Source: Chionoecetes opilio
Lineage: Eukaryota > Arthropoda > Malacostraca > Decapoda > Majidae
NCBI GenBank assembly: GCA_016584305.1
Contig: JACEEZ010016272.1
Coordinates: 205,001 to 269,000 of the forward strand
DNA: 64,000 nucleotides
Direction: 5' to 3'
The translations under genes were made by a program, and so were the position numbers. Under the pieces are notes generated by a model, which saw only the letters and a program-made list of their open reading frames with translations, was not told the origin of the DNA and ran no database searches. Below are positions 22,690-33,321 of this stretch, one piece after another. The first letter of the stretch is position 1. Each line of letters begins with the position of its first letter.

Positions 22690-23137
22690 GACTAATTGCT
22701 TCTCTCTTTCCTCTTAACAAACATGAAGCCAATAACATGAAGGCCAACACCGAATCATCAAGCTTCAATCCCTGCTTTGTAACACCATGGTACGTATGTT
22801 CAAACTCTGACACAAAGTCCTTAATCTCTGCTCTCTCTTTTCTCCGTAGGCTATATAAAGCCTCAAATGCTGCAAATTTCCTTCTTCCTTCATCGACCAA
22901 AAACACATCATCCAGTCTCTTCAATAACACTTCCACGCCATCCTCTGCCTCCAACTTGGTCTTATCAATTTCCGACGATGCACTTCTGGCCCGCCCGGAA
23001 AGTGACAGATGTATCGCCAGCGCACGCTTCTTCTTTTCAATTGTGGTCAGTCTACACCACACACCTACATCCTCCTTCCACATCTCGTATTCTTCATCAC
23101 GCTCCAATTTCGGAGGCCACTTCAGTGAACACGCCAT
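22658..23137 (-). pseudogene. Copia gag N-terminal part
   Basis: The ATG at 23137 (MACSLKWPPKLERDEEYEMW) is the sensible start, since the few codons upstream overlap the primer site and begin with TTG. The helical segment (VWCRLTTIEKKKRALAIHLS, KRLDDVFL, EFEHTYHG) is the gag polyprotein region of Copia elements. The frame leaves gag at about 22720 through a shift. Confidence 0.85.
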
Positions 23138-23158
23138 TAGTGCAGTTGTGTAACTACG

Positions 23159-23169
23159 CTCTGCTACCA
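23159..23169 (-). other. Primer binding site, initiator tRNA-Met
   Basis: TGGTAGCAGAG on the minus strand, one base inside the 5' LTR, is complementary to the 3' end of initiator tRNA-Met (…CTCTGCTACCA), the usual primer for Copia-type elements. Confidence 0.85.
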
Positions 23170-23170
23170 A

Positions 23171-23377
23171 TGTTAATAATCCTGGACACTACTGCACTCA
23201 CCGCGCGCTGGGGACTGACTGCCTCTTCCCTCCAGTGACTCCACGTGGTCAACTTGTCACGTGATCACCAGTGATGACATCATGAGACATCTGATGATAT
23301 GGTGGTCTCCCATTGGTTCCCGCCGCGGCGGGCGTGCATAAACATAGGAACGTGCTAACACACTCGCTATATTAACA
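23171..23377 (-). repeat. 5' LTR of the Copia element
   Basis: Direct repeat of 18550-18756. Contains TGACATCATGAGACATC-type text in the upstream part and a CATAAACATAGG segment. The promoter position is not marked by a clear TATA box. Confidence 0.95.
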
Positions 23378-23629
23378 GACTGGTTTATCAGTACATATAT
23401 ATGATATATTGTAATCTTCGTAAATGTTTGTTCTATAATATTATCAAATAAAAAACAGTAAAACACGCTAAAGAAATGCCATTACGAGACTGAAGAAATA
23501 TGCATGCACATGAACATGAACATGAACATCCATTCACTTCAACTCTTCGCCATTTAAAACTTTGCAAGTCAACTTTTATCATGAAGGGTATCAATAGAAG
23601 CGCAATTTTATTAGCTTTCCATTGATGTA

Positions 23630-24324
23630 TAGGAAAATACCTTTTATCCGGATATATCCGGATTTCCGGGTAGCCGGTTAATGGAAAAGTCCGGTTAATG
23701 GGTAAGTATACTTACAAAAGATGCATTTACTAAAAATAAACATAATATTGTATGATTGTTTGTATTGTATGACACACACCCACACATACCACCCAACACA
23801 CACACACACACATACCACCCAACACACACACCCACACATACCACCCAACACACACACACACACATACCACCCAACACACACACCCACACATACCACCCAA
23901 CACACACACACACACATACCACCCAACACACACACCCACACATACCACCCAACACACACACACACACATACACCCACATACACACACATACACGGGTGGT
24001 ATGTGTGGGTGGGTGTGTTGGGTGGTATGTGTGGGTGTGTGTGTGTGTTGGGTGGTATGTGGGATGACTCAAAATACCACTCCGGTCGTCGGGTAGCACT
24101 GACCTTGCCCACGGACTGATAAACACTGAATTATCATAGCGCATGGCGCATTATGGCGGGAATAAACAGGTGGCGATAGGTGGCGCTCACGTCTACGGCG
24201 GCAAAATTAAAAGTTAAATATTTTGTTACTTTTTTATTTTTTAATACTATTTACTTACCTGCCACAAATTCCGGTTATTGGGTTATTCCGGTTGTTGGGT
24301 ATCCGGATAAAAGGTATTTTCCTG
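23630..24324. mobile_element. TIR family F element, copy 1
   Basis: Ends (C/T)AGGAAAATACCTTTTATCC and its inverse, with TA on both sides (23628-23629 and 24325-24326). The motif TCCGGAT or TCCGGTTA recurs about five times inside the left end and AACCGGAAT twice inside the right end. The interior is a CA-rich minisatellite. Flanks join into uninterrupted repeat P sequence. No transposase. Confidence 0.85.
23770..24062. repeat. 24-bp minisatellite with inverted final units
   Basis: Alternating units of the type CACACACATACCACCCAACA and CACACCCACACATACCACCC repeat for about 230 bp, then two or three units appear inverted (GGGTGGTATGTGTGGGTG), so the end can fold back on the array. ORFs in it (histidine/threonine- or cysteine/valine-rich) are artefacts. 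Confidence 0.9.
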
Positions 24325-24481
24325 TATTTCGTTTTCTGATAAATGAATTACCCCCATGCATAAATTAGTGTTAACTGTAAATAAAATCATCAATCGGGTA
24401 ATTTTCCCGATTGATGAGGTTATTTATTTAGTTAACGCTAATTTATACATGGTGCTAATTCATTTATCAGAAAACGAAATA

Positions 24482-25021
24482 CAGTAAAAGCCTTATAACT
24501 CGGCACTGTATAACTCGGAATTTGATATAACTCTGCATGGCAAAGACAAGTTTTTTTTTTTTTTTTTTTTTCCACCTATGCCTATAGCGCGTGTAGGCAG
24601 TGAGCTCCATGGGTGGGATGGTAGGCCCAGGAGGCTCACTCGAGGGCTGTGATGGTTGGCCCTTGCCCGTGGTGGCGCTGGCAAGATTCTTATAGTGACG
24701 TCTATGATTAGAGGCTCATGCCACCCCCTGTGTCCTCCCATGCACTCGCAGTCGAAAGTAAAGTTAATGGACAGGGCATAGTGTTGCAGTAACTAAGTGC
24801 TCAAGTGATGTAAAATTAAGTTGTACAGGTACAGCACTGTATACAATACAGTATGGAGTTGTGATTATAAAGTGATTAAAGTGATACCGGTGTTAAAATG
24901 CGACTGAGTCCCCCTAACATCTTCTACATGTTACAACAAGGCTCCCCTCTCCTTGGATTACGAGTATATGCCTGCTGCTACCCGTTCATTGGTAAGTGTA
25001 GTTTTTATGCTTATACAGTAC

Positions 25022-25058
<37 letters not shown>

Positions 25059-25149
25059 ATATCAGAGGAGGACATTGCATAACTCGGCACATTGAATAAC
25101 TCGGCAAGGGCCAGAGCCCCTATCGTGCCGAGTTATAAGGCTTTTACTG
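24482..25149. mobile_element. TIR family D element, copy 1
   Basis: Inverted ends CAGTAAAAGCCTTATAACTC, with TA on both sides. ATAACTCGG or its inverse occurs three times near each end. The interior includes part of a SINE body (about 24575-24775) and long T runs. Another copy is 27954-28593. No full transposase. Confidence 0.87.
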
Positions 25150-25531
25150 TATATAAGTAAATAAATAACATCATCAATCGGGAAAATTACCTGATTGATG
25201 ATTTTATTTATTTATCTAACGCTAATTTATGCATGATTCTAATTCATTTATCAGATAACGAAATATATCAATGGAAAGCTAACAAAATTGCGCTTCTATT
25301 GATACCCTTCATGATAAAAGTTGACTCGCAAAGTTTTAAACGGCGAAGAGTTAAGTGAATATTAAGTTCATGCATATTTCTTCATAGTCTCGTAATGGCA
25401 TTTCTTTAGCATGTTTTACTGTTTTTTATTTGATAATATTATAGATGAAACATTTACGAAGATTACAGTATATCATATATACTGATAAACCAGTCTATAT
25501 GATAGTCCATAGACCACTATATCTCTTTGTC

Positions 25532-26134
25532 GGGCGGGCCGCAGGCCGCTATGCAGCTTGTAATTTCAAAACATTGTCGTGTGAACAGTCCAGGTATACA
25601 GTGGTCTATGGCCAGGCCTATGACCAACCACCACTTTATTATTACAACTAACTAACGCTATGTAACCTCTGATGTTACTACTAACTGGCGTATGGTAGTC
25701 ACACGGCTGTTGGGTTGTTCCTGACACCCCAAAACTTGAAACTTGTCACCTCCGCTCTATTAACCACCTGTTGTGATGAGCTCATGACTATGTATCACAA
25801 GGACCACCTCGAATCACATGAACATCAATATTTCTCTTATCGTGGCACCAATGAGGAAATTTTATGTCAAACATTTACTTAATCTGAGTTCTTACCTTCA
25901 GAAAACCCATTGTCTATCTCATCCTGACAAAATGCCCCAGCTAGAACTAACTAAGATACTTATTGGTGGATAGGAGGGTTGAATTGGGTTGAAGGCTTAT
26001 CAATACTGCATGCCCTTGGTATTCGGGCTGGTCGCGCGTGGTCAGGGCCATAGGTGAAGGGCAGAGCTGATGTTTTGGTTTGGGCGTCAGGCGGGTTTAT
26101 CAAACCAACAGACGCGGCGGATATAATCACTGTA
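25532..26134. other. Host intron sequence, no element recognised
   Basis: About 600 bp with no clear gene, terminal repeat or tandem array. ACAGTGGTCTATGG at 25600 repeats part of the right end of repeat P at 25505-25530. Confidence 0.4.
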
Positions 26135-26523
26135 CAGGGAGGTCCCGTTATACGAGCATTCGATATACGAGAATCCGATGATACGAGATGTGTAAATTAG
26201 GGTCTATTTTCAATATACGAGATCGAAATCCAATGTTATGACATTCAAAACGGGGTGAGTAAAATTACCAAGTTATTTACTAAAGTAAATTACAAGTTAT
26301 TTACTAAAATTATAAACATTACTGACTATATGAGTTTTACCTAAGGTTGTACGATAATTATCATCTGAAAATAATGTGCAGACTGGCCAACGACTGCTCG
26401 AGACTGGTATTAGCAGAGGTAGAAGTCTCCAGGCTCGCTTATTATTGTTTTGGTATGCTATGAAATATCATTTCTCTAGTGAATTAGACATATGATTGCA
26501 TTTGGATGGATATCATTCATATA

Positions 26524-27281
26524 CACACAACCTCGATTTCCCGGACCTCCATTTCCTGGATATCGGATTGCCGGACAAAATCCGAGGTCCGGGGATATGT
26601 CAGAGTCTCGGACAATTTTTTTTTTTTTTTTTTTTTTTATTTTTTTTTTTTTTTTTTTTTTTAATGTTGAAATGCTGGTCCTGTTCGTAAATTGACTAAG
26701 TTGTCCAGCCGGTCCAAGCGTCTCATGTCACCCCTGGTCAGCGTCCTCACCTCCCGCCAGGTGGCAGCATGCTCAGCAGTCGTATGTTTACATTTGGGCA
26801 CATGACATTCACGGTTCACCTGCACTGCCTCCGTCAGTCACCTGACTCCCCACTGCCCCTGGTGCAAGAACATCTCTGTGACTATTGAACACTTTCTGCT
26901 GCACTCCCGCCAGGTGGCAGCATGCTCAGCGGTCGTATTGTTTACATTTGGGTACACGACACTCACGGTTCACCTGCACAGCCTCCATTAGTCCCCTGAC
27001 CCCCACTGCCCCTGGGCAGGAACGTCTCTTGAGACTATTGAACACTTTCTGCTGCCTCCCGCCAGGTGGCAGCATGCTCAGCGACGTAAAAGTCGCGCGC
27101 GGTGGTAGTTGATATTGGCGGTTGCCGGACAGTAAATACTAGAGTAGGATAAACGTCCAGGGGTGGTAATGGCATCGGACTTTTTTTTTTTTTTTTTTTT
27201 TTTTCTGTTGCGATTCCCGGACTTTTGCGGTTCCCGGACCAGTGCTCCCCCCTATTAGTCCAGGAAAACGAGGTTTGTGTG
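26524..27281. mobile_element. TIR family C element, copy 2
   Basis: TA at 26522-26523 and 27282-27283. Ends CACACAACCTCGATTTCCCG and the inverse. Holds about two 153-bp units plus partials, and two long T runs. Confidence 0.83.
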
Positions 27282-27654
27282 TATATGAGAAAAGAGATGA
27301 AATACAAGCAAGGGACTCATCCACGTTTGGCAGCAGCAGCAGCAGCATGAGCCAGCCCATGAAGCCCGTGAGGTGGATATCAGCACCACTAGACCAAGGG
27401 GAGATAAATGTCTTTGGTAATATTTAGTAGGGGAGCGAGAACCCCTTGAGGAATCCTATGATCCCTGGTGATATCCTATGGTGCTATCACAGGCGTGGGA
27501 GCTGACTGTCTTCTTCAGGAAGGCACAGGTGAGGCGGATGACGGCGGGTTTTTACTCAAAAGTTTTGAGTGGCGTCTGGCCGCTGGAGCCGCCACCTCCT
27601 CCGCCACTGTAGGTTTGGACAGGCTTAAACGTCTTATTACTCGTTATTATACAA

Positions 27655-27950
27655 CTTAGTGATTATGGTGAGATGTTTATACACGTGTCATTATCTAAAT
27701 CAATGTAGCACCGTGGTGTCACCTTAAATAAGGTGATTTAAAGATGTTATGATGAGGTGACTGCTGGGGCAGTGAGTGATGGAGAAATTCTTGCCACGGC
27801 CCCACCGCCCCATAACACAAATATTCACTATTTCAACCCACATACACACCTTCTAACACCAAAACACTAGCAACACAGGCTTTTTAATATATCTTACTAT
27901 CTGATACATTAAAACTCCTTAAAACGCAAGCATTCCGAATAAAACGAGAA
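27655..27950. repeat. Family A-like internal fragment
   Basis: About 300 bp resembles 62235-62515, an internal part of family A copy 2 (ACACGTGTCA... to ...CCTTAAAAC.CAAGCATTCC). Ends of family A are not present, so this is a deletion remnant or a related family. Confidence 0.55.
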
Positions 27951-27953
27951 TTA

Positions 27954-28476
27954 CAGTAAAAGCCTTATAACTCGGCACTGTATAACTCGAATTTGATATA
28001 ACTCGGCATGGCAAAGACGAAGTTGTTTTTTTTACACCTATGCCTATAGCAGTGTAGGCAGTGAGCTCCATGGGTGGGATGGTAGGCCCTGGAGGCTCAC
28101 TCGAGGGCTGTAATGGTTGGCCCTCGCCCGTGGTGGCGCAGGCAGGATTCTTATAGTGACACCTGTGATTAGAGGCTCATGCCGCCCCCCTGTGTCCTTC
28201 CATGCACTCGCAGTCGAAGGTAGAGTTAATGGACAGGGCATAGTGTTGCAGTAATAAGTGCTCAAGTGATGTAAATTAGGTTGTACAGGTACAGTACACT
28301 CGATACAATATAGTACAGAGTTGTGATTATAAAGTGATTAAAGTGATACCAGTGTTAAAATGCGACTGAGTCCCCCTAATATCTTCTACATGTTACAACA
28401 AGGCTCCCCTCTCCTTGGATTACATGCCTGCTGCTACCCGTCATTGGTAAGTGTAGTTTTTATGCTTTTACAGTAC

Positions 28477-28518
<42 letters not shown>

Positions 28519-28593
28519 CCCCTATCAAGAGGGGCATTGCATAACTCGGCAAGGCCAGAGCCCCTATCGTGCCGAGTTATAAGGCTTTTACTG
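27954..28593. mobile_element. TIR family D element, copy 2
   Basis: Ends CAGTAAAAGCCTTATAACTC and its inverse, TA at 27952-27953 and 28594-28595. Highly similar to copy 1, including the SINE-derived interior. Confidence 0.87.
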
Positions 28594-29050
28594 TAGTTTG
28601 GGATGACGGGGACAGAGGGCGGAGAGGCAGTCTGGCATGCCATTCTTGCCCGAAATATGTCTCGCTGACTTGTGATTGGTCGAGAAGTTTTAAAAACAGT
28701 TTGTCATTGGCTGGTGACTGATGATGAGCTTGATGACATCATTTATGTTTTAAAGTTTAATTAATGTGCAGTTATGTTATTTTGTTTGCTATTTTCTCTT
28801 TCAAAATGGTTTTTCTACAGAATAGGTAGTAAAAGTGTAGGTAATATAGACGCTGTGTGTTTGTTGTGTTTGCTATAGTTTATTTTAGCTTGAAAAACAT
28901 GTCTTTTTTTTTTTCTTTTTTTTTATTAATTGATGGGGTCCTGGAACCAAACCTATATTTTACCATTAGTTATGTGTTTCGTTATACGAGATTTCGCTTT
29001 ACGAGTATGCCAGGTGGAACCTAACTGCTCGTATCTTCGGGACCTCCCTG

Positions 29051-29679
29051 TATTGATTTTAAACGCGTCCTATTGTATAACACTTATTTGTACAAAAGTT
29101 TCTATACATATCTTCTCAATTTAATCAGAGAAGATAAGCAAGAGATGTTACTCCAGGGAGGGTCTGAAAGTGTACTGACTCTTCGTGGGCGGCAGCAGCG
29201 GGCCGCCTCCATACCTAGAGCTACATGTCCACATATGGGTGGCAAATATTATAACGACGGCTTAATGACCGGTCGTTCTAATAAAGGTGATAATATAAGA
29301 TGCTAATGGTTAATACCACTGGGAATGTTCATTCATCATATCCCAATACTTATCATTTACTTAAATTACCTTAATTAATACCCATTACCATTATAATTAT
29401 ATATATACACATTCCTACGCTCCCCCTATGGGGTGTGAACAATACCTCCCTCACAAGGTGGGGGGGGGTGAACAAAACCATCACTCTACCAATTAAGAGG
29501 GTGGTTGGTGGATAATTTCCACACCTTATATAACTAAAGACACATCCTATCTGCATCTTTAAAAACAGTATAAATGACAAAAATGCTCTAAAAAACGGTA
29601 ACAAATAGTTAAGTACAGTGTAATGTTTCATTTTCCTAAGACAACATTATTATGTGATTTGTTTTCTTCCCTTTGGCAG
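29051..29679. other. Host intron sequence, no element recognised
   Basis: AT-rich with no element or gene I can support. It ends with the acceptor TTTTCTTCCCTTTGGCAG before exon 29680-29983. Confidence 0.45.
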
Positions 29680-29983
29680 GATGGAACAGGCAATGTGGTG
29701 GGTGAGAAGTGTTAGTGATGATGATGGTAGCTCGGCAAGGGAGTGGGACACCATCATCCTGCAAATCAAGACTTACATATATATGATGTTGTGTGAGGTG
29801 CACAAAGCTGAAGGCAGATTCCAAAATCACCAACATTACACACGACTATCCAAGCAGTGTCTTGATGTCCTGGGAAGACATCAAGCTGATGTTACCTGGC
29901 GAGATTTGTCGCCTTCTAACCAGCTTGCAGTGGATGGCTTCCATGAATATTTCAAGAACCAGTTATATGATAATCTTCACTGA
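29680..29983 (+). CDS. Host gene, terminal exon with stop codon
   Basis: The acceptor is CTTTGGCAG. The first base G completes the AG carried from exon 16410-16569. It encodes MEQAMWWVRSVSDDDGSSAR, then EWDTIILQIKTYIYMMLCEV, and ends ...YFKNQLYDNLH with TGA at 29981-29983. Over the three exons about 228 residues are visible, helical and charged. No catalytic motif is seen and I do not recognise the family. The exon lies outside any mobile element, which supports host status. Confidence 0.7.
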
Positions 29984-30053
29984 GGTAAACCCTCATAATC
30001 CATTAATGAATATATTCATCTATGTATGTGTGAATTTTTGTTTTTCTAATTGC

Positions 30054-30059
30054 ATTAAA
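30054..30059 (+). promoter_or_regulatory. Possible poly(A) signal of the host gene
   Basis: ATTAAA about 70 bp after the stop codon is a common variant signal. No other strong candidate lies between the stop and the next repeats. Confidence 0.4.
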
Positions 30060-30455
30060 CAGAATTGAAGTGAGCTTTTTATCGTGTATCTGTCTAGACT
30101 AGTCTACACTGATACCTGTTCCTTGAAACTCCCTCAAGAAAATGGCCACAGTCTCCATTTGCAGCTGTCTACGCACTTTATTCACACATTTTCCGATCCT
30201 CTTACTCCTACATACTCTCACTTACATACTCTAGCACAGTGGTTCTTAACCCGTGGGCTGCTGCATGCCTTCCGGAAAGCTCTGCTGAGCGACTGCGGCA
30301 TGCCTTCCGGAAGCGCAATTTTAAAAAGCATACAGTACCCTCCCGAGTTTACGCTATTTTGCGATTGTTTCGCGCAGAGTCCTAAATTTTACCATCTTGA
30401 CTTTCGCGCATTATATCGCCGAGTTTCGCGCTGCTTCGTACACGTTTTTTTTTTT

Positions 30456-30460
<5 letters not shown>
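30060..30460. other. Intergenic, two unpaired element ends
   Basis: CAGTGGTTCTTAACCCGTGG near 30237 looks like a hAT (Charlie-type) end. CAGTACCCTCCCGAGTTTAC near 30333, with repeated CGCG(A/C)TT motifs after it, looks like a pogo/Tigger-type left end. Neither has a partner end in the window. Confidence 0.45.

Positions 30461-30496
<36 letters not shown>
30461..30496. repeat. (GT)n microsatellite at a LINE 3' end
   Basis: 36 bp of GT repeats right next to the 3' tail (minus-strand) of the LINE copy at 30497. Confidence 0.95.
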
Positions 30497-30498
<2 letters not shown>

Positions 30499-31852
30499 TT
30501 ACCTAGTTGTATTTACCTAGTTGTAACATGCAGGAAAAGAGCTATGCTCGTACTGTCCCGTCTCCAAATCTACTATTATCCAGTTTGCCTTTGAAGTCCT
30601 GAATACTTCTTGCATTAATCACTTTTGCATCAAGGTTGTTCCAGGCTTCTATGCTTCTATACGCGAAGCTGTATTTTTTTATATCCCTCTTGCATGTTGT
30701 CCTTTTCAATTTCTTCTCATAACCTCTTGTACTTCTGTCGTCCCACACAAACAGATCATTTCTATCAATTTTTTTCCAGACCCTTGATGCTCTATACACT
30801 GCTATAAAATCTCCCCTTTCTCTTCTTTTCTCAAGTGTTGGGAGTTTTAGTCTTGAAAGTCTTTTTTCATATGTTAAATCTCTCAGGCTTGGAGCCATTT
30901 TTGTGGCTGCTCTTTGTATTCTCTCAATCTTCCTTATATCCTTCTTTTTATGTGGTGACCAAATCACTGCCGCATATTCCAACCTTGGTCGAATCAGAGA
31001 TGTTATCAATTTCTTGATCATCTCTTCATCCAGATATTTGAATGCCATTCTTATATTCCTCAGCAACTGATATATATCTCCTGTGATATTGTTTATATGC
31101 TTCTCAGGTGACAAATTATCCGTAATCCATACTCCCAGATCTTTTTCGACCTTTGTTTTGATTATCTATTCATTTCCCATCGAATACTTTCCTCTCTGTC
31201 TCTTTTTGCTACTGCCCACTTCCATCACTTTACACTTTTTGGCATTAAACTCCATTTCCCATAGTTGACTCCATCTGAAAATCATATCTAGATCCTTTTG
31301 TAAATCCTCACAGTCCTCTTTACTTTCTACTTTTCTTAGTAATTTAGCATCACCAGCGAATAAACTCATATAACTGTTCACTCCCTCTGTCAAATCATTT
31401 ACATAGACCAAGAACATCACTGGGGCCAATACTGATCCTTGAGGAACTCTACTTATCACACTGCACCATTCTGACTTCTGATCTTTTATTACTGTTCTCA
31501 TCTCTGTTGCTCAAAAAGTCTTCCATCCACTTCAGCAAACCACCCTTCAAGCCTCCTACATGTTCTAGCTTCCAGAGCAGTCTCTTGTGAGGTACCTTGT
31601 CAAATGCCTTCTTTAGGTCCAAGTAAATGCAATCAACCCACCCCTCTCTTTCCTGTGTCCTCTCGAGTAAAAGCTTAATAAATTCGTTGTGCATGACATT
31701 CCTCCTCTAAATCCAAACTGGCCACCTGCAAGTGTGTTCGTCTCTTCCAAATATTTCAACCATCTGTCCTTCACAATTTTTTCTCACATTTTTGCCACTA
31801 CACTTGTTAATGATACTGGCCTGTAGTTTAGTGGTTCTTCTTTGTCTCCTCC
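30497..31852 (-). mobile_element. CR1-like LINE copy 1, 5'-truncated
   Basis: On the minus strand this runs from reverse transcriptase to the 3' tail, which carries GTACGAGCATAGCTCTTTTC and a duplicated ACAACTAGGTAAATAC. (GT)n borders both ends. It encodes DLKKAFDKVPHKRLLWKLEH, GVPQGSVLAP, an LFAGDAKLLRK variant of the FADD motif, and the C-terminal domain. A frameshift lies near 31490. Confidence 0.88.
30542..31694 (-). pseudogene. LINE reverse transcriptase and C-terminal domain, copy 1
   Basis: Three minus-strand frames. 31449-31694 holds the DLKKAF motif, 31166-31501 holds PQGSVLAP, and the catalytic FADD is changed to FAGD. 30542-31114 holds the C-terminal domain (MSPEKHINNITGDIY, RPRLEYAAVIWSPHKKKDIR, RGYEKKLKRT). 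The reverse transcriptase frame stops right after the KYSMGN text, as in the other copies. The FAGD change should destroy activity. Confidence 0.82.
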
Positions 31853-31870
31853 GTGTGCGTGTGTGTGTGT
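31853..31870. repeat. (GT)n microsatellite between two LINE copies
   Basis: GTGTGCGTGTGTGTGTGT joins the truncated 5' end of copy 1 to the 3' tail of copy 2. Confidence 0.9.
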
Positions 31871-31901
31871 ATTTACCTAGTTGTAACATACAGGAAAAGA
31901 G

Positions 31902-33172
31902 CTATGCTCGTACTGTCCCGTCTCCAAATCTACTATTATCCAGTTTGCCTTTGAAGTCCTGAATACTTCTTGCATTAATCACTTTTGCATCAAGGTTGTT
32001 CCAGGCTTCTATGCTTCTATACGGGAAGCTGTATTTTTTTATATCCCTCTTGCATGTTGTCCTTTTCAATTTCTTCTCATGACCTCTTGTACTTCTGTCG
32101 TCCCACACAAACAGATCATTTCTATCAATCTTTTCCAGACCCATTGATGCTCTATACACTGCTATAAAATCTCCCCTTTCTCTTCTTTTCTCAAGAGTTG
32201 GGAGTTTTAGTCTTGAAAGTCTTTCCTCATATGGTAAATCTCTCAGGCTTTGAGCCATTTTTGTGGCTGCTCTTTGTATTCTCTCAATCTTCCTTATATC
32301 CTTCTTTTTATGTGGTGACCAAATCACTGCCGCATATTCCAACCTTGGTCGAATCAGAGATGTTATCAATTTCTTAATCATCTCTTCATCCAGATATTTG
32401 AATGCCATTCTTATATTCCTCAGCAACTGATATGTATTTCCTGTGATCTTGTTTATATGCTTCTCTGGTGACAAATTGTCCTTAATCCATACTCCCAGAT
32501 CTTTTTCGACTTTTGTTTTGATTATTTATCCATTAATTTCCCATCGAATACTTTCCTCTCTGTCTCTTTTTGCTACTGCCCATTTCCATCACTTTACACT
32601 TTTTGACATTAAACTCCATTTCCCATAGTTGACTCCATCTGAAAATCTTATCTAGATCCTTTTGTAAATCCTCACAGTCCTCTTTACTTTCTACTTTTCT
32701 TAGTAATTTAGCATCATCAGCGAATAAACTCATATAACTGTTTACTCCTTCTGTCATATCATTTACATAGACCAAGAACATCACTGGGACCAATACTGAT
32801 CCTTGAGGAACTCCACTTATCACACTGCACCATTCTGACTTCTGATCTTTTATTACTGTTCTCATCTCCCTGTTGCTCAAAAAGTCTTCCATCCACTTCA
32901 GCAAACCACCCTTCCAATCCTCCTACATGTTCTAGCTTCCAGAGCAGTCTCTTGTGAGGTACCTTGTCAAATGCCTTCTTTAGGTCCAAGTAAATGCAAT
33001 CGACCCACCCCTCTCTTTCCTGTGTCACATCGATCACTCTCGAGTAAAAGCTCAATAAATTCGTTGTACATGAGATTCCTCCTCTAAATCCAAACTGGCC
33101 ACCTGCAAGTGTGTTTGTCTCTTCCAAATATTTCAACCATCTGTCCACAATTTTTTCACACATTTTTGCCAC
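31902..33172 (-). pseudogene. LINE reverse transcriptase and C-terminal domain, copy 2
   Basis: Frames 32759-33172 (NTLAGGQFGFRGGISCTTN, DLKKAFDKVPHKRLL), 32533-32904 (SGVPQGSV, catalytic SLFADDAKLL) and 31902-32474 (C-terminal domain). The stop after KYSMGN recurs. A shift near 32850 splits the palm domain. Confidence 0.82.
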
Positions 33173-33321
33173 TACACTTGTTAATGATACTGGCCTGTAA
33201 TTTAGTGGTTATTCTTTGTCTCCTCCTTTATGAATTGGCACAATATTTGCTCTTTTCCAATCAAGCGGGACTCTGCTCTCCTTGAGTGAACTCGCAATTA
33301 CAATATGTAACTTTCCTGCTA

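Larger units (their letters stand above)
18545..23382 (-). mobile_element. Complete Copia-type LTR retrotransposon (GalEa-like?), minus strand
   Basis: Two 207-bp LTRs, a 5-bp duplication GACTG (18545-18549 and 23378-23382), an initiator-tRNA-Met primer site, and genes in Copia order: gag with zinc knuckle, protease, integrase, reverse transcriptase, RNase H. I count about five differences between the LTRs. Several frameshifts break the polyprotein. An unoccupied version of the target (AGACTGGTTTATCAG) exists in the reverse complement near 25490. GalEa is the Copia clade known from galatheid crustaceans; placing this copy there is inference. Confidence 0.92.
18504..25531. mobile_element. AT-rich repeat P, host of three nested insertions
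   Basis: Joining 18504-18549, 23383-23629, 24325-24481 and 25150-25531 gives one AT-rich, largely palindromic element. Its arms (GTTTATCAGTA... to ...GATAAATGAATTA) appear in both orientations around a CATCAATCGGG..CCCGATTGATG core. It was entered by the Copia element, by family F and by family D. The right end reads ...ATAGTCCATAGACCACTA. The fragment 1971-2250 is a third copy. No coding sequence. Exact ends are uncertain. Confidence 0.55.
26135..29050. mobile_element. TIR family B element, copy 2, with nested insertions
   Basis: Left end CAGGGAGGTCCCG with four ATACGAG-type motifs, right end its inverse, TA at 26133-26134 and 29051-29052. The 2.9-kb length is due to nested family C copy 2, a family A-like fragment, and family D copy 2. 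The right part (about 28740-29050) matches copies 1 and 4. Confidence 0.8.
16570..29679 (+). other. Host intron, about 13.1 kb, nearly all transposons
   Basis: The donor is GTTTGT and the acceptor is TTTTCTTCCCTTTGGCAG. It contains a SINE, the 17164-18503 element, repeat P with the Copia, family F and family D insertions, and family B copy 2 with nested C and D copies. The Copia element lies antisense to the host gene. Confidence 0.6.

Noticed and set aside
23770..24062. Regularly spaced short repeats resembling a CRISPR array
   Set aside because: The units are contiguous CA-rich minisatellite units with no unique spacers, inside a TIR element of a eukaryotic genome.
23678..24144. Cysteine/valine-rich ORFs (CVCVLGGM repeats) as a secreted peptide
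   Set aside because: Both strands of the CA-rich minisatellite stay open in several frames. No signal of coding selection is visible.
24898..24990. Short ORF MRLSPPNIFYMLQQGSPLLG followed by a GT donor-like site, repeated in both family D copies
   Set aside because: It is shared only because the elements are copies of each other. No downstream exon or transposase similarity could be seen.
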